Positions 29,301 to 41,300 of a stretch of 64,000 bases of DNA are shown piece by piece (position 1 is the stretch's first letter; each line of letters starts with the position of its first letter). This stretch comes from Cyanobium sp. E1_MAG_00006 (GTDB lineage Bacteria; Cyanobacteriota; Cyanobacteriia; PCC-6307; Cyanobiaceae): assembly GCA_027488975.1 (NCBI GenBank), contig JAIYAQ010000028.1, positions 1 through 64,000 of the forward strand, given 5' to 3'. The notes beneath the pieces were generated by a model. The model did not search any database, was not told the origin of the DNA, and was given only the letters and a program-made list of their open reading frames with translations. Both the position numbers and the translations under genes were made by a program.

Positions 29301-32300
29301 CCCACCAAGACTGAAATTCTGATCGCCGAGACTGAAACTCAAATTGTCAATCGCAGCTTGCATGCGCCATTCATTGATGTCCTGGCCTTCTGCAAAGCTA
29401 TAGCGGTCGAAGTAGCCATTCAGGCCTTGCAGGCTTAGCCCGGGCACCGCGATTCCAGCATCGGGTCGGCTGTTCGAGGTGATGCCGACTGGAAGGCTGC
29501 GATTGGCATCGATGCTGAAGACCACACCATGGTCTACCCAGCCGGTTGCAATCAGTTGTTGGCGCTCATTGCCATCAATTACATAAGTGTATTGACCGCT
29601 CTTGGGATCGCGACATTCGCTCACATCAACCAAGCCAGCATCGCTGCTATAGGCTCTGAAAATGTCCTTTTCTACCAACACCCATTCGCCGCTGATCTCG
29701 CTATTGCTTGGAGTGGATGAAGCCAGTTTGATGATCTTGGGATCGAGACTGGACATGTAGCGGCTGACCAGCACATGGCTTTCGCTGAGTGCAGGTTGCG
29801 TACCAATCGTGCGCACCACCTTGTCTTGACTGCTCTGAGAAGGAGCAGCAAACAAGTTTTCACCAACGAGCGTATTGACGCTGTTGCTGCCGATCAGTTG
29901 GACGTTATCAGTTTGTTCGCGCAATGTGGCGTAGCCGCCATTTTGGTTGCTGTCAATTTCAAGCAGCAGCCGATTGAAGCTGTTGCTGATTGAATAGTTG
30001 GCACTGCCGCTCGCAAGCTCGATTAGTAACGCAGAAGGCCGTTCGGCTTCAGCGACGTCAATTGTGAGGCTGCGTGTCGTTTCTCCGGAGTCGATGTGAA
30101 TGTATTGTGGCTGCTTGCTATAGCCTTCAATCTTGTAATCCTTGCCATATTCTGCTGCGCCGTCGTAATGGAGTAGGAAGACTGCCCCTCCTGAAGGAGC
30201 AGGTTGCGATAGCCGTAGGATTAATTCGTAGCGACTGGTATTGCTCTGTCCAAAGGCCTGCTCGACGTTCTGGGCCTTGTTGAGGCCTGCGATAGCAGGT
30301 GCGACCGCAGTGGTGCTGCTGCGTAGCACAATTCCGCGGTTAATTGAGGCAAAGTCTTCTGGTGTCAACGGTGCGAAAGCCGCTACGGATGGAGCATCGG
30401 CAATTCCGCTCTCTGACTGCTTGCTGCTGATTGCGGTTGCCAGGCTGTCCAATACACCCCCGCTCTTCAGAAGTTCGGTTTTGACCTCTGAAACCGCTGT
30501 TGTGACTAAGTACGCATTATTGTCGTACTGCTTTGCTGCGATGCCATCAAAGGCATCCATGTATGCCTTCAGCTCGCTTGCGCGATCTGATAAATCCATG
30601 GACTGCAGCAGACCCTTGATTTCGATGTCACGCCCTTGGATGTCGAGGCGACCGTCTTTGAAGGCCAATGCTCCCAGGCCTTTGTGGGGCATCGTCAGGA
30701 CAGCAAAGCCCAAGACCAAGGCCAGATCTGAAGCATTGTTCAGATCGATGGTGAAGGTGCCGGAATCGAGTCCATCCGATACAGCACTGGCATAGCTTGC
30801 AGTTCCCACACCTTGGGCCACTAACTTGAGCAGGGTTTTGTAGTAGCCATCTGTCTGGCCAGCGATGGTCAGAGCTAGGTAGGGCAAGAGCTGGTAGGCA
30901 TAGATCTCTGCCTCGTAGCCGGCCTGCTTGTTGGGCGAGCGCAATTGATCGCGCTGGATGTCCAACTGCTGGTAGATCCGATGCATCAACCCGGTGAGTA
31001 GCATCACCCGGTTTTCAAAGCTGTATTGCTGCAGCAGATCAGGCTGTGCTGTTCTCGGATCAGCGGCCGCCCGTGCCAGGGCGTCATAGACCCGTAGGAC
31101 GTTATTGAAGTTGTCAGCAAGGCTGGCTGGCTGCTTCAATGCGGTTTTGAAGCTTGTTTCGAGGCTTGCTGGAACCAGTTTGCTCAGGGATGTACGGTTG
31201 TTATCAGCGTTGATCGGGTCAAACCAGCGGCTTGTATTGACGCTTGAATTCGTAACAAAGCTGTAGGGGATGTAGTCAAGCAGAGCACTGTTTTTGACAG
31301 ATTCCCAGTGGGTGTCTGCGATTGAAAGGTCTGCCCTGGAAATATAGGTTGAATTATTGGCCAATCCTGTCATCACATCCACAGCTGAATTTTGGGATGC
31401 TGCTTTTGTGTAGACCAGCGCAGAACGGAAATCAGGGATGCCGTTCTGGGTGATCACGCTGTACTTGCTGCCATCCCAGACTGTGTTTGAAGCTTCGCTG
31501 GTATCCAGCAGGATTTGATCAATACGGCTAGAAACATCGAATTGATAAAATGCCTGGTTAATCGTTTTGACTAATTCTCCCTGGTCTGTGGCGAGGTCTC
31601 TGTTTTCGTCCATGCTGACCTTGAAGGTCCCCATCAGGGGGCCGCCGGTCAGCGAACTGATCTTGACAGACCATGTCTTTGGCTTGAAGAACGGTATTTT
31701 GATTGAAGCAAGAGTGAGATTGAAGGGCCATGCTTCCAAGCCAAACTTGATGCCGAGCCCTGCACCGATCGTGTTGTTAAACACGATTTGATCCTTGGCT
31801 CCAGTCCCTTTGAATGGTAGCTTCAGGTAGTCATTGACGACTCCATCCGCTGCAATGGGGCTGAACAGAGTATTGTTGACGAGTGCTGGGTAGTTGGCAT
31901 TGACCAATTCAATGCTCTGGGGGATCTCAATGTTTTGGTAGCTCTTGCGGAACTCTGTCAGCCATGCTTCGCTGTCGCTGAATGGACCAACTGGCAGCGC
32001 TTCATCAAGCAGGCCATACTTGAGAATTGGATCATTCCAGGCATAGGCAACAAAACTCTGCAGGCTGTCAGCGGCCTCGGTGTACGTACCCACCATGCGC
32101 ATCTGATTGACAATCACCGGGTCTGGCTCCCCGCGGCCCAGGGTGATGTCCTTCAGCCCTTGAACTGTCAACGATGCTTGATCCGGTGACCAGGGGGTCA
32201 GATCGCGAATGATGACTTGCTTGTCGCTTCCGGCTGCAGCACCGAACAGCGGCACCATCGGACCATGGATGACCGTGCCGATGTTGATCGGCTTGCCGTT

Positions 32301-35300
32301 GTTATCAGTGAACTGGAAATATTGACTGTCGACCGTTGCAGGCATGTTCTGAATCAGCTTCAGGACATCCTTGCCATATTGTTGTTTGACTCCGTAGGTG
32401 ATGTAATCAGCGATCGCACCTTCAAAACCGAACGGCGTGACTGCCTGGCTCTTGAGTGATGTGAAGAGCTGCGGATTGATGCCATCGCTGCTGGTCAGTT
32501 CGACAGGAGCTTTGAGGTTTCCGTAGAACGTACGGCCCTCCCCATCCTTGTAGAAGGCCAGGGGGACATAGTCTCCGCGGTTGAGAAATGGTCGGTCACC
32601 TTTGAAGAATGACTTCAACACGCCTGATGACGTGAGCGCCATCTCCTCGTCGAGGCGTTGAGGATTGAGCAGTTCGCCGCCGTGGAGCACGACTCCGATT
32701 TCACTGAGTGCCCCTGCGCTGATCGACAGGTGCAGGGGATCTGCCCCTGTCCCATTAATGGACTGGGACGAGAAAAACAGTTCCGGCGTCTGCTTACTTG
32801 GCAGAAGCTGCAGAGATCCAGCTTGAAGCGTGAGGGGGGCCCCCTCCTTCAATTGCTGGCTCCATCCGTTACCGGTGACTGCCAGGTTCAGGCTGTTGGC
32901 ATCGACGAAACCCAGTCCCGTGTTGCGCTCAAGGCTTTCAAGGCGACCTCGGCTCAGGGGATTGGCGCTGGTCCAGATCCAGCTCAGGCCCCCTGTGCTG
33001 CCTCCACTGTTGAGTGAGGCAGTGGCCTGCTGTTCTGGGGTGAGGCCATTGCTGCCATAGCTGTTGAGTTGTAACGGTGCGATATTGCCCGCATCAAACC
33101 AGTGATAGACACCATTGCTATTCGCCATGCGCTCGCTCGAGAAATAGCGCAGGATTGGCGTGCCATCGCTGTAGTCGTAGGTCGACTTCAGTGTGCCTCC
33201 AAGTTCTGCAGCAGTGGCACTTGACTGGAGCTTGTTGGCCAGGTTCTGGGCAGTACCGGTGACCAGAAGAGCAACATTGCTTCCTGCTACAAGATCGTCC
33301 CGCTCATGCAGATTAGCGTTACGCAATGTGCTGCCTGGAACCTGGCGGTATTCGGCATTCTTGTCGTTCACCAACCCTACCCAATTGCTGATCAAGGCAT
33401 CCTTTTGTCCGGTTGGCTTGTAGACCACGGATAGGCCTTGTGGAATGAGGCCTTCGAGGTTGTAGATCCTGCCTGAACTCAGTACCGTTTCTGGTTTGGT
33501 GCGATCAGCGTTGGTCCGTGTGTAGGCGTCACCGTCATAGTTCCATACCATGCCATTGCCTTCGTTGTCGCCAACAACGGTGAACACTGAACCGGACCCC
33601 CACTCAGCGAGGTGGGATGCCAGTTGTTCGGTTGAGGCGTACTCCATGAAGGCAGCACTGCGCACAGTGGCTAGCTCATTGCCTGGCTGTTTGTTGCTGA
33701 ACAGGCCTTGACTTGACTTTTGCCCGAATCCCAATAGTGCTTTGAGCTGGGCTTCGCTGGCTGCAAGATCGCTCCACCCCTGCGCAGCTTCCAGCAACGG
33801 TTTGGCATTGGCGACCGCCTCATAGCCCTCGAGATCGAGCTTGAGGGCCTGGCTCGAGGTGGTGTAAACCTGTTGAACTGGATCCAGAACCGAGAGGTAA
33901 TAAGCCTTTTGCAGCGCGGTGCTGCCCTTGGTGAGATCGAGCCGATTTTCAAGACCAATCTGTAGGTCGCGGTTGGTCTTGGTTGTTGCGCTTGCACTGC
34001 GCCATTGGTTGTCGCCATCGGCGGCGCTTGTTTGCCTTGCCAGTTCAACGTTGGTTGGCAGCACCTCAATGGGATTGCTGCCAGCGGCGACATTGGTGTC
34101 AATCAGGTAGGTCACCAATGCGCCGGCGCTGTTCCAGGAGGCGACCACCACCTGGCCCTCGAGGGCGACCAGATCGGGGGCGACCGTCTCACTGGCAGCC
34201 AGTTGCAGCTTGTCCAGGCTGGCCACGTCGAGCCAGTCCTGACCATCGAAACTGCGGGCGGCGATGCGCACTCGCCCATCGGCACCGATGTAGGACTTGT
34301 ACGCTGTGTTGGCAATGGGGTCGTGGGTGAACCGCATGACGCCATTTACGGCACTGGCGAGTCCGCCGCTTTGGCTGCCTGACAGGTGGTTGCTGGTACG
34401 ACCCTCCAATTGCTGCAGAGCCAATTGCACTGCCAGGGGTGCCTGGGGGTTGAGGTTCTCGACGATGCCGGCGGCGCGTTTGACCGGGTCGGCATTGCTG
34501 AGGAAGCTGAGGTCGCTGCGTTCGGCCTGGGTTTTAAAGAACGAGGGCATTAGCCACTGCACCGTGCCTGACGCCAGTTGGCCCGACCAGGGCGATGCTG
34601 GAGCCTGGCGAAGCACCGCTCCTGCATCAACGGCCTTGGTGTAAATTGCACCACCCCGCTCGACGCGCGGTTCGCCGGCAAAGGTTACCTGGGAGCTGTA
34701 AAGTCCGCTGTCGCTGACTCGCAGGCGCAATTGGCCATTGTTGGCCAGTTGGCGTAGCAATCGTTCATCCTCGGTTGCATCGGGTCGGTCCATCTGTACC
34801 AACGCCAATCTCAGGCTCAGGGTGCCGCTGTTGTGGACGTACGTGTTGGCATCCGCTTGTGCTGTTTCCGTGTAGCTCAGTGAAATTGCCCTGTTGTTGC
34901 TGTTGGCGAGTGCGAGACTCGGTTTGCCGTAGAGGCTGTCAAGCACCGTGCCTAGGGGCCGCCAGCGACTTCCGTCGTAAAAGTGCAGGTCTAGTTCGAT
35001 ATCGCTGCCCTCAGAAATGAGGTCCAGCTCGACTGAGGCGTAATTGGTGGTTAGTTTGGGATTGATATCGATGTATTTGGCCTGAGCCAGGCCGTAGTAC
35101 AGATAGCTGTCGACAGCAGTTTCCTGGCCTTTCTCTTCGGAACGCAGTCTGAGACGATCCGTCGGTGCAACAGCACTGTTGATGGCACTAGCCGAACGCA
35201 CGGTCGAGACGTTCTTCATGGCGTTGATGCGTGCATCAATCGCCTGCGAATCCGCTAAGGCATATAAAACTCGCTTGGGAATGGCATTGTCGACAATCAG

Positions 35301-38300
35301 GCTGAGTAGTCTTGCTCGCTCCTTGTCTGTCAGATTCGGATATTGACGACGCAAAGCATCTCCCAATGCTGAGCTGGCCGGCGAGTTGAGAAGCTTGGCA
35401 TCGGCAAAGAAGAGATCTACCCCTTGCGGAGTGACCAGACTGGAGCCGGCAATGTTGATCCAGTCGATGCGATCGATCAGTTTGTCTCCAAGCTTGGCCA
35501 GCAGAGTGATGTCGTAACTGACACTGGAGTTTCCAATCAGTTCGCGAAGATTGAGCGGCTGTAGTTCTAGATTTAGTAGCCAGGAATTGCGGCCATAGGC
35601 TTCTGTGAAGCTGGCATACCGGCTGGTGTCTAGCGAGCCTCGAGCCAGCAGAAAATCGTAGTTGTGGTCGAGATCGAGACGCAGGGAGCCAAGGGTTGGA
35701 TCGTAACTGTAACTTCCGCTTGGTTTGTCACCGAAGTAATCTGAGAACCGAATGCGTTGTTCGACGTCCTCGTCTGCTCCTGTGATCTTGCCTTTGCTGT
35801 CAACCAACTGGCGCTCGGTGCCCAGTTTGTAATCAAAATAGACGCCAAGCCGACCGGAGATATTGTAATTGGGTACTCCAAGCGCCAGACCGATGTAAGG
35901 CTCAAGGTTGACTTCAAACGAGTTTTCAGACAGGTCGCTGCCAAGGCCTTCCTTGGCTGCTTTGCCCACCAGTGCGGCGATCTGTTTGGTTTGCTCAATT
36001 TTATCACTTACACTGCTCTGAATGGTCTCGATCTTTTTGCCAAGAACCTCGAGATCGTCGGAAGTCAGGGTTGAGATCAGGCTAAGGCTGAGCGCCAGGC
36101 TGGCATCCAAACCGAGCATGCCGCTCAGCAGGGGAATCCCGGTTGGGATCGTGATTGATCCCCCCAACTCCAGTCCGGCAGTTGCCTTGAGTGAGAAGAG
36201 TGTAAGGAGATCCTCAGTGAGATATTCAGCGATGAATTTCGCTGGTTTGTATAGCGCTGGGATCGTGACGTCAACGCTGGCGTTAAAGTTTGCGCTCACG
36301 CTTTTATCCAGCTTTCCTTTTACGCTTTTGTTGTTCGGCTTCGCTTTCTTCTTTTTTTCCTTCTCGCTCAGTTCTGTCAGGGACTCGGTGCTCGCCGCTA
36401 ATTTGGCAATCTCTCCCAGGAAGGTCGCCTGGGAATTTGCTGTATTGACGTTTGCCGCGTACAGCCATTGGTAGGGATCGTCCGCTTGTAGATCGTCACG
36501 GAACAGCAATCCCAGGTCAAGGTTGTTGATCGATGCGGTGCCCGAGCTTGAGCTTGTTTTGACGAGATTATCAAGCGCACGGATGGTATTGCCGAGTTGC
36601 TTGAAGATGGGGGTGATTGTTGCGCGTTTGCCTTTGGATGAGATGTAGGAGGCTGTATCGATCAGTTCAATGAGCTGAAGCTTTTTGTCTTTGTAGGCGT
36701 TATCGGGTACAACTTCAAGTAGCGACAGAATGGCATTATCAATTGCTTTGAGGCCGGTGAGCTTTAGCTCCTTCTCCATCGTCTCCACAAAGGGACGGAC
36801 GGGTTTGAGGACCTTCAACGCCATTTCAGCCTGTGATTTCACCCCTGCAAACAGGGCCGAGACAGATGCATTGAGATCTGTGAGCCCTGCGCTTAAGCCC
36901 GTTGCTACATTGATCCTTGGTGAAACCTGGAAAAAGGTGGGATTGCCGAGGGTAGCTTTAGTGGCATCGTCCAGCTTGGAAGGATCCAAGGTGTATGTCC
37001 ATTGGCCCTTGGCATCAACGGTGACATTGCCGTAGTCGGCAGTGTTCAAACTGGAACCAGAGCCATAGGTCTTGAAATAATCGGTGAATTCTTTGAATTC
37101 CTCTTGAATGGATTTCTTTGTAAAAAGGTCACTGATATAGCTTGTGGTGACTTCTTCGGCTTCTTTCTTGACATCGGCAGCTTTTTTCTTGCCGAAAAGT
37201 GTTAGTCTTTCTTGATTGCTGAGCTGTTGGCTGCGTTTGATGGTGGTCAGTGCAGACGTCGCGACGGCACCGCTGATGTCCAGCACTACCTCTGAAATGG
37301 CGTTACCAGTCAGGTCGTATAGGGTGACCGTGTCCTGCAGGGTAGGGTATAGGGGAGTGACCTGGAACAGGCCTGCGCCGGCCAGGTTTTCGACCAAGGT
37401 TCGGTCGAGATCAACACTGTCTTTACTTGCTGGGGCGCTGCGATTGAGATAGGTGATGCCGCCAAGGTTGACATCTTTGATATCGACCAGACCAAGATCG
37501 AAACTTTGTTCTGGGGCGCGATCGTCGATTGACCCCAGGGTCCACAACGTGGGGGCGAGCGTCTGGCTGGCTGCCTTGATTGCAGCCTGCAGATCAAAGC
37601 CTGAGGCGCCGAGGCTAATGGCGACATCATCCAGCCTTTCCAGATTGATGCTGTTGTTGCCACTCAGGTTGATTACGCCATAGCGGCGCTGTTCATCTTC
37701 CTGGTATGCAAGTTTGAGACCGCCGATGGAACGGAATTCAGTTCCAGCGATCGAATAGGGCTTGGTGTTGACGATCTCAAACGCGGCACTCGTCGGACGG
37801 ACAACGGCTGTGCCTGTGGCTGTGGGATTGCCGCCAAACACCACCTGTCCACTGACTGCCAGTGGATCTGCCTCAGGAATGCTGAGCTGGGCGTCACCAT
37901 CGAAGGTGATGGTGTACGGGGCGCTGTCGCTGCTACGTGCGTATTGCAGAGCTTTGCTGCCTGCTGTGACCTGGGCTTCTCCCAGGCTGAACTGCAACGG
38001 TTCGGTGAGATTGGTGGGGGTGATCGCAAAGGAGCTGATGCTATTGGCATCAGTTTTGAACTCACTCAGCTTGGCTGTGAAGGGCTGAGCGTGTTGGGCC
38101 GAGTCAGGGTCAAGCCAGAGCTCGCTGATGCCTTCAACGGCCAGGCTGGGCTCTGCTGAGCCAGTGGTGACGAGCTTGATGCTGCCATTGACATGGTTCC
38201 TGAAATGGTTGCTGCTTCCAAGCCACTTCGAGAGATCCAGGCTGCCGTCAAGGACGATCAGCTTGCGTTCACCATTGTTGTCGATCTTGCCTGTGAACTG

Positions 38301-41300
38301 AATGGTTTGACCTGCCCACGTGCCCGTGCCGGTGATGCTTTCGATGCCATTGGTATCCGTGCCGGTGGTTGTGTAGTTGACATTCGTCAGGCCATAGAAG
38401 GAAACCGGAGTTGCTGATTGTTGGTCGCCATAAAATGCAATCTCAGCCAGCTGCATTGCTGTCTGATCGCCTCGAATCTTAGGGAAAACCAGCCTGTATT
38501 CGGAGGCGTAGGATGTATTGCTGACGCTGGTGTAAAATTCTTTTGACCGTGTTGTCGGCGTCAGCAGGTCACCTGATGCAGCAAGAGTCCAGCTCCCATT
38601 GTTGAGTCCGTAAAGCTCATAAGCGATTGGGTCCCGGGGATCAGAGTCTTCGGCTGTTGTAATCGTGAAGCCGGTGATCTTTGTCCCGGTTTCATAGGTC
38701 AGTTCGAAGCCAGAATTTGTGCCGCCCAGATTCTTGTATTTTGTGCCCGGCATGCCATCAAAGGCTTGCTCAGCTGTTTCGTTGGCAAGCGATTGGCTTG
38801 TGCTCTGGTCGTCAAGGTCAATGGCCTTGATCGTCGCTGGTTTGCCTGGGAGCAATGGACCTCGTGAGGCCTGATACCCCTTCAGATTCAGCTCGCTCAG
38901 TTGCAAGGCACTACCCGGGCTCCTGACCTCTGGAAAGGTGATTCTGTATTTCTGTAGATAGGGCAGGTTGTCCGGGAGTTGTATGTCTTCTGATTTCGTT
39001 TTGATGGCTTTTGGCGTATTCAGATTCCCGCTGCTCAGCTCTTGCCAGCCGCTGGCCGTATACCCGTAGAGGGCATAGGCCATGGGTTGTCTGCCTTCCT
39101 GTGCCGAACCTCTTCCGAGCACAACATTGCCGATTCGTTTGTCCGCATCCCTGTCGGCTGTGGTTATGGAGAGGCTGGTGAGTTTGGTTTGGTCTTCGTA
39201 GGTGAATTCAATCCCAGACTTGCTTCCAGCTGGATTTAGGTGTTTGGTTCCTCTCGTGTTGTCAAATGCTTTGCTGGCGTCTTCGCCGCTGGATGGGGAG
39301 ACGGGGCCCTGACCATATTCATCTGGGCCAACGACATAGTCAAGGTTGATCTGTTTGGTGACAAGAGGAGCGGGAAAGGGTTTGGGAGGGCCGGATGGGT
39401 CCGTTGCTGGGGTGTCGTCGTTGCTGAGCGTGGCGACCACGGGGCCCGCCGTGGCGATGGTGTAACCCGTGCCTCCCGCCAGGGACAGGGCAATGGTTTC
39501 GTTGCCTTCGATCCACTCGTCAACGCTGGGATCCAGGGTGATGGTGGCTGTGCTGGCACCGGCTGCGAAGGTGATGGTGGTGCCGTTGCCGCCTGTGCTT
39601 GGAAGGCCCGTGTAATCCTCGAATGCCGTCGCGCTGCCCGTCACGTTGTAATTCACTGTCAGGGCCGCGCTGGGATCCTCGGTGCGGCTGAAGGTGTAGG
39701 TGACAGTCGCGTTGCCGTCTTCGCTGACGCTGGTTGTATCGACGCTCAGGCTGATGGCTGGAAAATCGTCGTTGCTGATTGTGCCGACCACAGGAGCCGC
39801 GGTGGTCACGGTGTAACCCGTGCCTGCCTCCAGGGTCAGTGCAATGGTTTCATCTGCTTCGAGCGTCGTGTCAGCGCTGGGATCCAGCGTGACGGTCGCA
39901 GTGCTCGAGCCTGCCGCGAAGGTGATGGTGTTGCTGCCAGAAGCGAGGCCTGTGTAATCCGTACCATTGGTAGCTGTGCCAGCCACGCTGTAGTTCACGG
40001 ACAGGGCGGAGCTGGTATCGCCTGTTCTGCTGAAGGTATAAACTAGGTTGGTGTTGCTATCTTCGCTGGTACTAGACGGTGAGACGGCAAGGCTGACGGA
40101 TGGGTCGTCGTTGCGGATCGTGCCGACCACCGGTCCTGTGGTGGTTACAGTATAAAGAGGGTTTGCTTTTAGGGTGACCTCAAAGGTTTCATCCGCTTCG
40201 ATCGTGGTGTCACTTATGGGACCAATATATAATTTGTATGTACTGAAGCCGGGCTGGAAAGTAAAGTTTATATTCTCGCCTGGATTTGGGCCGTAGTAAT
40301 CGGTACCACCCAAGGTGGCTGTGGTAACCATGCGATACGACGCAGTCAGTGACGAGCTTGTATCACCAGTGCGGCTGAAGGTGTAAACAATGGAGGTGTT
40401 GCTGTCTTCGTTGACGCTGGCCGGTGAGACAGTCAGGCTGATGGCTGGAAGGTCGTCGTTGCTGATCGTGCCGACGACCGCAGATGTGGTGGCGACGCTG
40501 TAACCCGTGCCAGCTTGCAAAGTGAGTTCAACGGTCTCATCGGCTTCGACGGTCACATCCGAGGTTGGTATGACGTTCAGGGTTGCGGAGCTGGAATTTG
40601 CCGCGAAGGTGATGGTGTTGCTGCCAGAAGCGAGGCCTGTGTAGTCCGTACCATTCGTAGCTGTGCCAGCCACGCTGTAGTTCACGGTCAGGCTGGAGCT
40701 GGTATCGCCTGTTCTGCTGAAGGTATAAACTAGGTTGGTGTTGCTGTCTTCGTTGATAGCGGCTGGAGAGACATTCAGTGTGACATTGGTTGATGGTTGC
40801 TGTGTGGCGAGGCTCCAGAGCTCTTGGCCGTAGCTCGGCGTGGAGGCCGATACGATGAGCTTCCCAGCAATCTCGCTTACCTGGGCGATCCCGGTGAGAG
40901 AACCCGTGTTAAGCTTGACGAGCGTTTTTGATGCTGAGTTAAACTCGAATAACGACTCGCTATTTGGGTTGCTAGCTTTTTCGGTGACATATAATTCATC
41001 CCAGTTTGGGAGAAAGGCTAGCGATGCTGTTCCCGATTTGAGATCAGTTGCTTGACTTGTGCTGCTCTCGAAATAAATTAGGCTGTTCGTTGTTGATCCG
41101 CTCGAAGTATGCTCCAGGATGATCATATAGTTGAATTCTGGAGGCGCCATTGGGGCTTGAACCACGACCGGCCTGGCTTCCTTGATGATGGTTCCTGAGC
41201 CCAAGCCAGTTTTGACTGTGATGTCGGCATCAAGAACATGACTGGTTGTTCTGTTGTTGTTTAAATCATCGATTAGAGTGGCTGTTTCGATTGTGCTGAT

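Larger units (their letters stand above)
39420..40797 (-). repeat. four tandem Calx-beta domains of the giant protein
   Basis: Residues about 526-985, four units of 110-117 residues. Each has SVNEDSNTS..YTFSRTGD (or a variant), YxVAGTATNGTDYTGL, TITFAAGSSTATVTLDP, EADETIALTL and VGTISNDD. Calx-beta domains bind calcium and are common in bacterial adhesins. Confidence 0.9.

Noticed and set aside
39240-40046. 268-residue plus-strand frame across the Calx-beta array
   Set aside because: It mirrors the repeat structure of the opposite, clearly domain-rich frame.
39400-40800. Possible CRISPR-like array in the regularly spaced repeats
   Set aside because: The repeats are protein-coding Calx-beta domains of about 340 bases with degenerate identity, not short repeats with spacers.
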